Made by a program: the position numbers and the translations under genes
Notes under the pieces: model-generated
Told to the model about the DNA's origin: nothing
Databases searched by the model: none
The model's input: only the letters and a program-made list of their open reading frames with translations
Shown: positions 27,107 through 35,228 of the stretch, one piece after another
Layout of the letters: every line of letters begins with the position of its first letter
Position numbering within the stretch: position 1 is the stretch's first letter
Assembly (NCBI RefSeq): GCF_000429865.1
Contig: NZ_AUCR01000002.1
Coordinates: forward strand, 466,988-530,987
DNA: 64,000 nt
Direction: 5' to 3'
Source: Cucumibacter marinus DSM 18995
GTDB lineage: Bacteria > Pseudomonadota > Alphaproteobacteria > Rhizobiales > Devosiaceae

Positions 27107-27760
27107 ATGACCCTCAAACACACCGAAGTGCGCGAAAGGCTGATCGAGGCGACGCTGAGCGCCATGGACAAGGCCGGGCTCGAGGGCATCAAGGCGCGCG
27201 ATCTGGCGCGTGCGGCGGATGTTTCGGTGGGGACGGTCTATAACCTTTTCGGCAATGTCGACCGGCTGATCCGCGAGGCGAATTTGAGGATCTATGCCCA
27301 GCTCAACGCGTTGGGGCACAAGAACCTCGAAAAGCAGGCGGCCGCCTTTGTCGATGCTGTTGCCGCGGGCAAACTCGAAAATGCCCCGCGCGACAAGATC
27401 CGGTTTCATCTTTTGGGCCTGGCGCGGCTCTATCTCGGTTTTGTCGAGGACAGTGCCAAGCGCTGGTCGGCGCTTCTGGCATTCAACCGCAGCCGGGCCG
27501 CGGCGTTTGAAAGTATGGAATATGCGGAAACGCCCGAGGTGCTGATCGGTATCGTCGCCGATCTGCTGCAAGAGGCGGTCGAAGACGAAGACCAGCGCAA
27601 GGCCACCGCCTGGGCGCTGTGGTCCTCGGTGCATGGCATCGTCACCATGAACTATGTCGGCCAGTTCACCGAAGAGGCCCGCGCCCGCGCCTGGGAGCAG
27701 ATCGAGATTATCGTCACGCTCGCTGTCGAGGGCATGTTTGCGGGCCCCCGCGGGACATGA
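27107..27760 (+). CDS. TetR-family regulator
   Basis: A 217-residue repressor-like protein. The N-terminal helix-turn-helix is clear (GLEGIKARDLARAADVSVG, TVYNLFGNVDRLI). The C-terminal ligand domain resembles the WHG type (WALWSSVHGIVTMNYVG). Its stop codon abuts the stop of the convergent membrane protein gene (TGATCA). The 290 bases upstream hold no gene; no operator palindrome was seen near its own start. Confidence 0.87.
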   Translation: MTLKHTEVRERLIEATLSAMDKAGLEGIKARDLARAADVSVGTVYNLFGNVDRLIREANLRIYAQLNALGHKNLEKQAAAFVDAVAAGKLENAPRDKIRFHLLGLARLYLGFVEDSAKRWSALLAFNRSRAAAFESMEYAETPEVLIGIVADLLQEAVEDEDQRKATAWALWSSVHGIVTMNYVGQFTEEARARAWEQIEIIVTLAVEGMFAGPRGT

Positions 27761-28165
27761 TCAGGCGGGCAGGCGGGGCGAGCGGTGGTTTAGCGCCAGT
27801 CCCCATAACGCCAGGCCCGACAGCACGGCAAAGATGATCCATTGCGGCAGCGGCCAGGGCGAACCGAGCCGGGTCGTGCCGTAAAACAGGAACAGACCGA
27901 TAATCGCAATATTGAGGGCAGTGACGGCGAGCACGGCGCCGCTGCCGATATCGGGCCGCCATATGCCAAGGGCGAAGCTGGCAACACTGATCAGCATGAA
28001 GGCCGAGACCATGTGCCAGAGAACGGCATAGAGCGCCTTGCCATCGGCGGTGAGGTCGCTGGCGAGGGCGGGGGCGAGGAATTCCGGGCCGCCGCCAAAG
28101 ACATGCAGAAAGAAGGTGAGAAAAGCGATCGCGGCAGCGATCAGCAAAGGGATTCGGGGTGACAT
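27761..28165 (-). CDS. Four-helix membrane protein of unknown function
   Basis: A 134-residue inner-membrane protein with four hydrophobic helices (LLIAAAIAFLTFFLHVF; LWHMVSAFMLISVASFALGIW; AVLAVTALNIAIIGLFLFY; WIIFAVLSGLALWGLAL). The first and second helices carry histidines, but no family assignment is possible. It is divergent from the second TetR gene (28296), and the shared region carries two near-identical palindromes, so it is very probably the target of that regulator. Confidence 0.75.
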   Translation of the reverse strand: MSPRIPLLIAAAIAFLTFFLHVFGGGPEFLAPALASDLTADGKALYAVLWHMVSAFMLISVASFALGIWRPDIGSGAVLAVTALNIAIIGLFLFYGTTRLGSPWPLPQWIIFAVLSGLALWGLALNHRSPRLPA

Positions 28166-28182
28166 GATCTGGTCTCCATTTC

Positions 28183-28198
28183 CATACGGTACCGTATG
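28183..28198. promoter_or_regulatory. TetR operator candidate, site 1 (perfect 16-bp palindrome)
   Basis: CATACGGTACCGTATG lies 18 bases upstream of the membrane protein ATG on the minus strand. Its core recurs 40 bases away at 28224-28237, about four helical turns on the same face. Confidence 0.8.
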
Positions 28199-28223
28199 TT
28201 AGAGGTGCTGCTTGCGCGCATCA

Positions 28224-28237
28224 ATACGGTGCCGTAT
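28224..28237. promoter_or_regulatory. TetR operator candidate, site 2
   Basis: ATACGGTGCCGTAT, the same palindrome as site 1 with one central change, lies 58 bases before the TetR start at 28296. Two sites in a divergent region suggest joint control of both genes. Confidence 0.78.
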
Positions 28238-28295
28238 GGATGTGGCGATTGACCGCACAAGGCGATTGGCGCCGTGCAGCATGCGGAGTTGAACG

Positions 28296-28862
28296 ATGGC
28301 AAAAGCCGGCAGCCTTGCCCCTGAAGACTGGATCAGGGCCGGGTTTCGCGCGCTGTCGCGTGGCGGACCGCAGGCAGTGCGTGCCGAGGCCATCGCCCGC
28401 GACCTGAAGGTCAGCAAAGGCTCGTTCTACTGGCACTTCAAGGATCTGCCGGCGTTCAAGCAGGCGATGCTCGATCATTGGCAGGGACAGGCGACCGAGG
28501 GAATTATCGCCGCGGTCGAGGCGGCGGGGGAGAATGCCCGCGAACGACTCAGCGCGCTGGTCGCCCTGACCACCAGCGATCTCGATCTGCCCTATGGCGG
28601 AGTGGTGGTCGAGGCCGCCATTCGCGATTGGGCGCGGCACGACCCCAAGGCCGCGGCGGTGCTGGCCGGCGTCGAGGATCGGCGACTCGGCTTTGTGACC
28701 GGCTTGTTCGCCGAGTCCGGAGTTGCGGACGCGGCACAGGCGGCGCGTTTGCTATATGCCGGGCTGATCGGTCTCGATCAGCTCGGCGTTTTCAATCCAG
28801 CGTCGCGCCGTGAGGATCTTGAGCGGTTGGTCGCTCTGCTACTCGCGGATGCGCCCCGGTGA
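28296..28862 (+). CDS. TetR-family regulator (divergent to membrane protein)
   Basis: A 188-residue TetR protein. The helix-turn-helix is ARDLKVSKGSFYWHFKDLPAF, with the SFYWHF recognition helix common in the AcrR group; the C-terminal dimer and ligand domain is GVVVEAAIRDWARHDPKAAA onward. The ATG follows a weak purine stretch. Two palindromes upstream are its probable operators. Its 3' end is three bases from the convergent GyrI-like gene. Confidence 0.88.
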   Translation: MAKAGSLAPEDWIRAGFRALSRGGPQAVRAEAIARDLKVSKGSFYWHFKDLPAFKQAMLDHWQGQATEGIIAAVEAAGENARERLSALVALTTSDLDLPYGGVVVEAAIRDWARHDPKAAAVLAGVEDRRLGFVTGLFAESGVADAAQAARLLYAGLIGLDQLGVFNPASRREDLERLVALLLADAPR

Positions 28863-28865
28863 CTG

Positions 28866-29480
28866 TCAGTCAACCGATTTGACGGGCTGGCGCAGAATGG
28901 TGCGGCGTTTTTCCGGCGCGGTGCGATTGGGATCGTTGAGATAGATCTCGTGATGCGGCCCTGCCGGCGCCAGACCGTGCGCCGGCAGGTATTCACCGTG
29001 CAGCTTGTGCATGATCGGTCCCTGCTCGGGATAGTCGCCGCGATGCAGAATCTGCACGCAATCCCCTTCCTCCAGTTTCTCGAGCCGCAGGGTTTCGGGC
29101 GGCGGACCCAGGCGTGTTTCGGCCTGACTGACAGCCGAGGCCAGCATCTGCTCCGTGATCCAGGGCGGGGCGACGATCATGATCCGCCATTTCCATTTGT
29201 CGAGATTGGCGTTGACGAAATCGGCAGGGTCGTCTGCCCAGTAAAGGGCCTCGACCGGTGGCTCGACAAACTCCGCTCCCATACGCTTGCGGGCCTCTAC
29301 ACGAACGGGAAACACCACGGTCGAGAGATATTTGAGCGCCCGGGCGTAGTCGGGGCCTTGCGGGCTCCCCGCACCATCGACCATGAAATAGGTCAGTTCC
29401 GGCACGCTCACGCGCGCGAACTGCTCGGCGGGAGGCTGATAAAGCCGTTTCATCGTATCCCGGTCAGCAAGCGGATCCAT
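28866..29480 (-). CDS. GyrI-like small-molecule-binding domain protein (paralogue 1)
   Basis: A 204-residue protein of the GyrI-like/SOUL superfamily with two SHS2-type halves. Markers are PELTYFMVDGAGSPQGPDY, VEALYWADDP, WRIMIVAPPWITEQM, VQILHRGDYPEQGPIMHKLH and the HHEIYLNDPNRTAPEKRRTILRQPV tail in pieces. Such domains bind small hydrophobic compounds, and some hydrolyse them. It is homologous along its whole length to the protein at 30157-30768 on the other side of a PadR gene. The ATG at 29480 has GGAG six bases upstream; an ATG at 29486 abuts GGAG and is less likely. Confidence 0.88.
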   Translation of the reverse strand: MDPLADRDTMKRLYQPPAEQFARVSVPELTYFMVDGAGSPQGPDYARALKYLSTVVFPVRVEARKRMGAEFVEPPVEALYWADDPADFVNANLDKWKWRIMIVAPPWITEQMLASAVSQAETRLGPPPETLRLEKLEEGDCVQILHRGDYPEQGPIMHKLHGEYLPAHGLAPAGPHHEIYLNDPNRTAPEKRRTILRQPVKSVD

Positions 29481-29513
29481 GGTCATCTCCGTTTTCGGCC
29501 CGGCACCTGGCGA

Positions 29514-30056
29514 TCATTTCGGCCATGGCCTGGCTTCCATATAAGCAAGGGTCTCTTCGACCCATTTCAGTTCCGCCCGAAGCTGGCCGAGCGAATAGTC
29601 GAACAAGGCATTGACGAAATCGGGCAGGGGTTGCTGGTCATACTGGATCGCAGCGAGGCGTTCGATCTCGGCACCAACGGCCCTGGCCCGGTCGGCGAGG
29701 GCGCCAAGGGCCGTGTCACGGTCCAGAACCGGCCAATGGGCCATGCCCAGAAGCACCGATGAGGGGCGGGGGCGGACCTCGCGCAGCGCTTCAACCGTCT
29801 GTGTCCTCAGGGTTTCCTCGCCGGTGGCGGTGAGCGTGAAGATCTTGCGCGACTTGGCGCTTTCCGGCGCGCGGGCGGCGATCAGCCCAGCCTTCTCCAG
29901 CTTGCCGAGCACGAAATAGATCGAGGAGAAGCCGATCTGGGTCCATTCGCGCATTCCCCGCTGCTCAATGACCTGTTCGAGCTCATAGCCATGCCTTGGC
30001 ATTTCGGCGATCAAACCGAGCAAAAGCAGTTCGGCATCGGTTGTCTTGTGTTCCAT
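29514..30056 (-). CDS. PadR-family transcriptional regulator
   Basis: A 180-residue PadR repressor. The N-terminal winged helix (LLLLGLIAEMPRHGYELEQ, FSSIYFVLGKLEKAGLI) is followed by the helical dimerisation domain (VDFxYS-like FDYSLGQLRAELKWVEETL). PadR proteins typically sense phenolics or drugs. It is 33 bases upstream of the GyrI-like paralogue 1 on the same strand and divergent from paralogue 2. A perfect 16-bp palindrome touches its start codon, strongly suggesting autoregulation. Confidence 0.9.
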   Translation of the reverse strand: MEHKTTDAELLLLGLIAEMPRHGYELEQVIEQRGMREWTQIGFSSIYFVLGKLEKAGLIAARAPESAKSRKIFTLTATGEETLRTQTVEALREVRPRPSSVLLGMAHWPVLDRDTALGALADRARAVGAEIERLAAIQYDQQPLPDFVNALFDYSLGQLRAELKWVEETLAYMEARPWPK

Positions 30057-30072
30057 ATTCTAGTACTAGAAT
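30057..30072. promoter_or_regulatory. PadR operator candidate (perfect 16-bp palindrome)
   Basis: ATTCTAGTACTAGAAT begins at the base immediately upstream of the padR ATG on the minus strand and lies 85 bases before the GyrI-like paralogue 2 start. Its AT-rich content stands out from the surroundings. Confidence 0.75.
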
Positions 30073-30156
30073 AACAAGTGATGCTTGGCAAGGGATGGGT
30101 GCCAGGGCGCGCGAATGCACAGGGAAACAGACAAGGCAGAAGGGCAGGCGATCGAT

Positions 30157-30768
30157 ATGGACAAGGTGGACTTCAAGAAGACGCTCAAGCATCTCTATAT
30201 GCCCTCGGCGAAGGCATTCGAGATTATCGAAGTGCCGAAGATGCAGTTCCTCAAGGTGGATGGCGCGGGCAGCCCCGGCGGCCCGGCCTATGCGAAGGCG
30301 GTCGAGTGGCTCTATTCGGTCAGCTATCCGGTCAAGTTCATGTCGAAGAAGGAGCTGGGGCGCGACTATGGCGTGGCCCCGCTGGAAGGGCTCTGGTGGG
30401 CCGAGGACATGGATGCCTATATCACCGGCGACAAGGATCAGTGGGAATGGACCATGATGATCATGCAGCCGGACTGGATCACCCCGGAGATGGTCGAAGC
30501 AGGGATCGTGAAGGCCAAGGGGAAACTCGGTGATCCGCCAGCCAGCCTGAGACTGGAGCCCTATGATGAGGGGCTAAGCGTACAGATCATGCATATCGGG
30601 CCCTATAGCGAAGAGGGACCGACAATCGCAAAGCTGCATCACGAGTTCCTGCCCGCCAACGGATTGACCGAAACCGGGCATCATCACGAGATCTATATCG
30701 GCGATCCCCGGCGCACGGCGCCGGAAAAGCTCAAGACCGTGCTGCGTCAGCCGGTCAGGCGGGTTTAG
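30157..30768 (+). CDS. GyrI-like small-molecule-binding domain protein (paralogue 2)
   Basis: A 203-residue homologue of the protein at 28866-29480: MQFLKVDGAGSPGGPAYAKA, LEGLWWAEDMDAY, WTMMIMQPDWITPEMV, VQIMHIGPYSEEGPTIAKLH and HHEIYIGDPRRTAPEKLKTVL line up with it residue for residue. I chose the ATG at 30157 because it makes the N-terminus the same length as paralogue 1 (14 residues before the shared tyrosine); an ATG at 30115 with AGGG upstream would add 14. It is divergent from padR, with the palindrome between them. Confidence 0.88.
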   Translation: MDKVDFKKTLKHLYMPSAKAFEIIEVPKMQFLKVDGAGSPGGPAYAKAVEWLYSVSYPVKFMSKKELGRDYGVAPLEGLWWAEDMDAYITGDKDQWEWTMMIMQPDWITPEMVEAGIVKAKGKLGDPPASLRLEPYDEGLSVQIMHIGPYSEEGPTIAKLHHEFLPANGLTETGHHHEIYIGDPRRTAPEKLKTVLRQPVRRV

Positions 30769-30774
30769 TGGAGA

Positions 30775-31446
30775 TCAGTCCAGAAAAGCGAAATGCCTGA
30801 GCGCCGTGCCCCCGCGGGTGAGGGGGAAGGCATCGGGGGTGGGTACATCGAGACGGCTGGCGACGACGCTTTGGACTGCAACCACACCGGACGGTTTGGC
30901 CGGGTGGGGGATGCCCACAATCCTGAGATACATCGGGCCCTTTTCCGAATCGACGTATTGGCCCAGGACTTCGACGGCCGGATAACCCGAGATCTTGGTC
31001 GAGCGGACCACTGCGCGGGCCGATTGCTCGGAGCCTTCGACAGCCATGTTGAACGCGTCATTGCCGAGGGACTGGGCGAGGTTTTCCAGCCGGTCGCCTT
31101 CCATGGAAAGGCTGAGCGGCACGATCTGCAGATCTTCAATCAGGCCGCGCTGCTCCGTGACGAAGCTGACCTTCACAAAAGCAGTGCCAGGTCTGGGTGC
31201 AGGCTCCACAACCGCGTCCACCAGCCGTTCCGTCGGCACGAGGAACGAGAAAGGGGTGGGCACTTCGATATCGTTCTGCTCCGCAAATCGTGAATCGACG
31301 CGAACAGTATCGCCCACAATCAGCCCGGTCTCGGGCAGCAGGTTGAAAGTGGGAATCGAATCGCTCGATCCGGACTGGGCGAACGCAGTGAAAGGTGCCG
31401 ACATGGTCAGGCCAAAAATCAGGACGAAAGACAGGATCTGACGCAT
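30775..31446 (-). CDS. Exported protein of unknown function
   Basis: A 223-residue protein with a signal peptide (MRQILSFVLIFGLTMSAPFTAFAQSG). The mature part alternates β-strands (FVKVSFVTEQRGLIEDLQIV) with a helix (LAQSLGNDAFNMAVEGSEQSA) and ends in GGTALRHFAFLD. No cysteines or catalytic motifs were noticed and no family was recognised. It is tail-to-tail with the GyrI-like paralogue 2, six bases apart. Confidence 0.75.
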   Translation of the reverse strand: MRQILSFVLIFGLTMSAPFTAFAQSGSSDSIPTFNLLPETGLIVGDTVRVDSRFAEQNDIEVPTPFSFLVPTERLVDAVVEPAPRPGTAFVKVSFVTEQRGLIEDLQIVPLSLSMEGDRLENLAQSLGNDAFNMAVEGSEQSARAVVRSTKISGYPAVEVLGQYVDSEKGPMYLRIVGIPHPAKPSGVVAVQSVVASRLDVPTPDAFPLTRGGTALRHFAFLD

Positions 31447-31663
31447 CGGGCTTCCCTAGTTTGCGGTGGTGCAAGTGTTGACGCTCGAGGTGGCGGCACT
31501 ATGGCAAAGCCCCGTGAAAAGTGCCAGCGCAGGCAAATGTTTGTTGGGTATAGTTGAATTCGAAACTCGCGGCATTTCCCGTGGCCGGGGATTGAGATAG
31601 GAACACGATACGGTAAGGATAGAGCAATCCGGGTGGCCTGGCCGCCCCGACAGGGAGAGAGTT

Positions 31664-31960
31664 ATGTCATTTCTCAAGAAACTGTTTGGCGGCAAAGGCG
31701 ATACCGACGGCGTCGAAGTCACCCTCGAGCAGGAAGACTACAAGGGCTACACCATCAAGGCGCTCCTGATGGCAGCAGGGCGCGAATATCAGCTTGCCGG
31801 CGTCATCGAGAAGCAGGATGGGGACAATGTCCGCAGCACCCGTTTCATCCGTGCCGACCGGTTGCAGACCAAGGACGATGCGGCTTCTGCAGCGCTGGCC
31901 AAGGGGCGTCAGATCATCGATGAGCAGGGCGATTCCGTCTTCGCTTCCACCCAGAACTAG
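31664..31960 (+). CDS. HlyU-like protein
   Basis: A 98-residue protein matching the HlyU family named after a Vibrio haemolysin regulator but widespread in alphaproteobacteria, where its function is not shown. Typical segments: MSFLKKLFGG, EDYKGYTIKALLMAAGREYQLAGVI, TRFIRADRLQTKDDAASAALAKG and IDEQGDSVF. Despite the family name it has no obvious helix-turn-helix. A good Shine-Dalgarno (GGGAGAGAG) precedes the ATG. Confidence 0.85.
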   Translation: MSFLKKLFGGKGDTDGVEVTLEQEDYKGYTIKALLMAAGREYQLAGVIEKQDGDNVRSTRFIRADRLQTKDDAASAALAKGRQIIDEQGDSVFASTQN

Positions 31961-31969
31961 CGGGCGCTC

Positions 31970-32845
31970 CTAGAACGCCGCCAATACACCGGGCCGGGCC
32001 GGGGTCCAGCCCAGCTCATCGCGGCTGCGCGGGGCTTCCATGGTCTGGTCGAAGGTCAGGCATTCGGCCCAATCGCCCAGTTCAGTCATGACGTTCTCAA
32101 GCGGTTCGCGCACCGGTGCCGGCGCGCCGAAACGGTTGGCAAGATGCTCGGCGATCTCGCCCGCTGCCACGCCCCGTTCGGCGACACCGTGATAGTCCTG
32201 ACCGTGGCGACCTGCCTCGAGCACCTTCACATAAAGCGCAGCGAGATCATCGGCGTGCACCAGCGGCCAGCGGGCCTTGCCTGAACCGATCAAGCCCGGT
32301 GCGCGCCCGGCGCGAGCCGCGCGCAGGATTCGGCCGATGGCGCCGCCATTGTCGTGCCATACCCCGGCAGGGTGGATGGTGGAGGCGCGCAGATGCGGGG
32401 ATTCATAGAGCCAGTTGCGGTGCAAGATGGTGTGGCGGAAGGCGGCGGGGGGATCGAAGCGCGAGCCTTCGATGGCGGCGTCGTCACCTGTTTCGCCATA
32501 AAGCCAGCAGCCGCCCGTGTAGATCACGGGCAAACGGTCGCCGAGCCGACGGGCATGGCCTGGGGCTGTTTCGATCACGGCGCGCACCAGGGCGGCATCA
32601 TTGGCGGACATATCCGGCCCGAAGCTGGCGGCGATGTGGATGATGCCGTCGAGATCGCCGAGCTCGCGTATCCACCGTGCCGCGTCGGCCAGGTTGCCAT
32701 GAACCGGGGTAGCGCCGGCAACGGCCACGGCATCGGCAGCATGAGGTGTCCGTGCCAGGGCGGCGACATGATGGCCCTGCCTGACCAACTCGGCCAGAAC
32801 GCCGCGGCCAATGGATCCGGTTCCGCCTGTGAGAAGAATAGTCAT
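31970..32845 (-). CDS. NAD(P)-dependent epimerase/dehydratase-like protein (atypical SDR)
   Basis: A 291-residue extended SDR. The N-terminal cofactor motif is LLTGGTGSIGRGVLAEL; the D-strand HGNLADAA and the VIYTGGCWLYG segment follow, but the YxxxK catalytic pair is not evident, so it may bind NAD(P) without classical reductase activity. The ATG at 32845 comes one base after the stop of the upstream MFS gene, so the two are cotranscribed and probably translationally coupled. Confidence 0.85.
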   Translation of the reverse strand: MTILLTGGTGSIGRGVLAELVRQGHHVAALARTPHAADAVAVAGATPVHGNLADAARWIRELGDLDGIIHIAASFGPDMSANDAALVRAVIETAPGHARRLGDRLPVIYTGGCWLYGETGDDAAIEGSRFDPPAAFRHTILHRNWLYESPHLRASTIHPAGVWHDNGGAIGRILRAARAGRAPGLIGSGKARWPLVHADDLAALYVKVLEAGRHGQDYHGVAERGVAAGEIAEHLANRFGAPAPVREPLENVMTELGDWAECLTFDQTMEAPRSRDELGWTPARPGVLAAF

Positions 32846-32846
32846 G

Positions 32847-34328
32847 TCAGATCCGTGCGTTGGCGATCGTGGCGGGGTTGGGCAGGCGAAGGGCGGTGAG
32901 CCCGGCCAGACCGACCACCGCTGCCCCGATGATGAAGATCTGCGGCGCGGTGGCGAGCACCGCCTCAGGAGCGACTACGCGATCGACAGGGGCGCCGTCA
33001 AACAGGCCGAGCGAAAGTGCCAGAAAGCCGGCGAATGCGGCGCCCAGGGCGCGGCCTGTGGAATCGACGGGCGGCATCATGCCCGAAACGCGGTCGCGCT
33101 CCGTCTCGCTTGCCGACGCAATCATGAACTTGTCGAGGAACAGGGTGTGGGTTCCATATCCATATCCGATCATCGCAATACCGGCGGCCATGACCCAGGG
33201 TGAAGGCATCGACAGCGCCAAGGCGCATATGGTCATCCCGACAGTGATGAGAAAGAGCCCCAAGCGCACAATCCGCAGCTGGGTGTCGGTGTTGGCGATC
33301 CCGACGACTGTCAGCGACCCGGTGGTCCAACTCAGCGCCAGCAATGTGCCGTAATACCCCGCCTGGGTCGGGCCGAAGCCCCAGACCGACTGGGCGATGG
33401 ACGGCACCAGCACGCCGGTGGCCATGGTGCCGAGCGGGGTCAAGACCGCGATCAGAAAGCCCAGCCGCACCCAGCTTGCCGGTTTGAACAGGTCGGCGGG
33501 CAGGAGCCGCGCCACGGCGCGCCGGTCGAGCCCGGCCATCATGGCCAGCAGGACCACCGCCACGGTGATGTAGAGGGCGATGAGGCCGGGTTCGCGCGAC
33601 TGGCCGACCATGCACAAGGCAAGTACGGCCGCAGCCAGCGATGCCATGCGCAACAAAGGCGGGCGGAAGCCGGGGGAGCGGGCGGTTGTGCGGTCCTGCG
33701 CGGGAATGGCAGTCAATGCCTGAACCAGCATGAGGGCCGCCAGGGGGAGATTGACGAGGAAGGCGGCGCGCCAGCTCACCAGCTCGGTGAGGGTGCCTGC
33801 GGCCAGGGGGCCGAAGCCTGCCGCCGCTGCCCAGATGACGCTTTGGGCCGAGAACATGCGGGGCATCAGCCAGCCGGGATAGCTCGCGGCGATCAGCATG
33901 TGGGAGACCGAGATGATGAGCCCTTCGCCCACGCCCTGCAGGCCGCGGCCGATCAGCACCGCGGTGAGATCACCGGCCGTGCCGGCGATCACCGAGCCGA
34001 TCGCGACCAGGCCGATGCCCACAAGCATGGTTTCGCGGGCCCCGATGCGCGCCTTGATGGCGCCGGCCAGGGTGCCGGAGATGATGGCGCTGATCTGGAA
34101 CAGGGCGAACACCCAATACATGACCTCGCGTCCGCCGAGCTCGGCGACCATGGAGGGGACGATGGTGAGGGTCAGGAACCCGTTGAGTGCATGCGAGCCA
34201 ATGGCCACGACCAGCGTGGCGGTGAGGGGCAAGCGTCCGTCCCTGGCGAGATCTGCCCATGTGGAGTGGCGGGGTGTGGCGGGGGAAGGGGTTTCCGGCA
34301 GGGCGGTATTGGCGGATTGAACGGTCAT
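32847..34328 (-). CDS. MFS transporter, DHA2-like (14-helix drug efflux type)
   Basis: An inner-membrane exporter of about 493 residues. It has the MFS signatures of drug:H+ antiporters: LAGAIKARIGARETMLVG for motif A and GRGLQGVGEGLIIS near motif C, with around 14 hydrophobic segments. Substrate is unknown. I set the start at the ATG at 34328 (MTVQSAN); the longer frame begins in an AT-rich promoter region. It is divergent from a SufR-like regulator and coupled to the epimerase-like gene downstream. Confidence 0.88.
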   Translation of the reverse strand: MTVQSANTALPETPSPATPRHSTWADLARDGRLPLTATLVVAIGSHALNGFLTLTIVPSMVAELGGREVMYWVFALFQISAIISGTLAGAIKARIGARETMLVGIGLVAIGSVIAGTAGDLTAVLIGRGLQGVGEGLIISVSHMLIAASYPGWLMPRMFSAQSVIWAAAAGFGPLAAGTLTELVSWRAAFLVNLPLAALMLVQALTAIPAQDRTTARSPGFRPPLLRMASLAAAVLALCMVGQSREPGLIALYITVAVVLLAMMAGLDRRAVARLLPADLFKPASWVRLGFLIAVLTPLGTMATGVLVPSIAQSVWGFGPTQAGYYGTLLALSWTTGSLTVVGIANTDTQLRIVRLGLFLITVGMTICALALSMPSPWVMAAGIAMIGYGYGTHTLFLDKFMIASASETERDRVSGMMPPVDSTGRALGAAFAGFLALSLGLFDGAPVDRVVAPEAVLATAPQIFIIGAAVVGLAGLTALRLPNPATIANARI

Positions 34329-34388
34329 GGCGGCACACGGAATCGAATTAAAAAAGTTTTTCCTTTCTTTTTTGCTAGTACGTGTTAT

Positions 34389-34417
34389 TTGACAAGTCAA
34401 TCCTTGTTTTATTAATT
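34389..34417 (+). promoter_or_regulatory. Promoter and inverted repeat for the SufR-like regulator
   Basis: TTGACA at 34389-34394 is a consensus -35 element; 17 bases on is TTAATT, a plausible -10. The -35 is also the left arm of an inverted repeat (TTGAC, 2-base gap, GTCAA, 34389-34400). Initiation about seven bases past the -10 would fall on or next to the ATG at 34424, which has no Shine-Dalgarno. The region is conspicuously AT-rich. Confidence 0.5.
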
Positions 34418-34423
34418 GTAGCC

Positions 34424-35104
34424 ATGACCAATCAAACCGACATGACCGAGCATCCCGAAAACACCAGCGAGCGCGGCGGGCATCGCCTGCTGTTCGCGCT
34501 CAAATCGCGTGGCGAATTGACCGCGGCAGATCTGGCCAGGCTGATGAAGGTGACGACGGTGGCTATCCGCCAGCAGTTGGACCGGCTGGAGGGGGAGGGT
34601 CTGGTTGACTTTGAGGACCGCGCGGAAGGGGTTGGCCGACCGCGCCGCTACTGGCGGCTGACCGAGGCCGGGCATGGGCGCTTTCCCGACCGCCACTCGG
34701 ACCTGACGCTTGAAGTGCTGACTTCGGTCAAGTCGCTGTTCGGGGAAGACGGGCTCGACAAGGTGATCGCGGCCCGTGAGGCCAGGTCACGCGAGCTCTA
34801 TGGCGCTGCAGTCGACACGGATTCGCCGCTCGCGGATCGGGTCGCGACGCTGGCGGATTTGCGGCAGCGCGAAGGCTATATGGCCCAGGTTGAGCCGGAC
34901 GGTGAGGGGGGCTTCTTCCTGCATGAAAACCATTGCCCGATCTGCGCAGCGGCAACGGCCTGCCAGGGGCTGTGCAGGGCGGAATTGACGCTGTTCCAGG
35001 CCGTGCTCGGTGCCGATACCGAGATCAGGCGCGAAAGCCATATCGTCTCGGGCGCCCGGCGCTGCACCTACCGGATTCGCGAGCGCCAGCCCGAGACGGC
35101 ATGA
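34424..35104 (+). CDS. SufR-like winged-helix regulator with C-terminal cysteine cluster
   Basis: A 226-residue regulator. The N-terminal DeoR/ArsR-like winged helix reads LTAADLARLMKVTTVAIRQQ and GVGRPRRYWRLTEAG. The C-terminal domain has cysteines in HENHCPICAAATACQGLC and in GARRCTYRI, like the Fe-S-binding region of SufR, although the spacing is not identical. By analogy it may sense iron-sulfur or redox status. It is divergent from the MFS-epimerase pair, its likely target. No suf genes are in the window. Start choice is ATG 34424 or 34442, both lacking a Shine-Dalgarno. Confidence 0.82.
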   Translation: MTNQTDMTEHPENTSERGGHRLLFALKSRGELTAADLARLMKVTTVAIRQQLDRLEGEGLVDFEDRAEGVGRPRRYWRLTEAGHGRFPDRHSDLTLEVLTSVKSLFGEDGLDKVIAAREARSRELYGAAVDTDSPLADRVATLADLRQREGYMAQVEPDGEGGFFLHENHCPICAAATACQGLCRAELTLFQAVLGADTEIRRESHIVSGARRCTYRIRERQPETA

Positions 35105-35228
35105 CGCCTCATCCTCCACCCCGAACGTGAAGCGCCCCACCCCGGGGACTGGGGCAGGGCGCTCACCGCAACCGGCGGGACGCTAGCTGTGGTGCTCAGG
35201 ACCGGTGCGGTGTTCTTTGCTGGCAGAT

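Noticed and set aside
23988-30768. Integrated mobile island with integrase and att sites
   Set aside because: No integrase, transposase, tRNA-flanking repeat or phage gene was found; the accessory character rests only on gene content.
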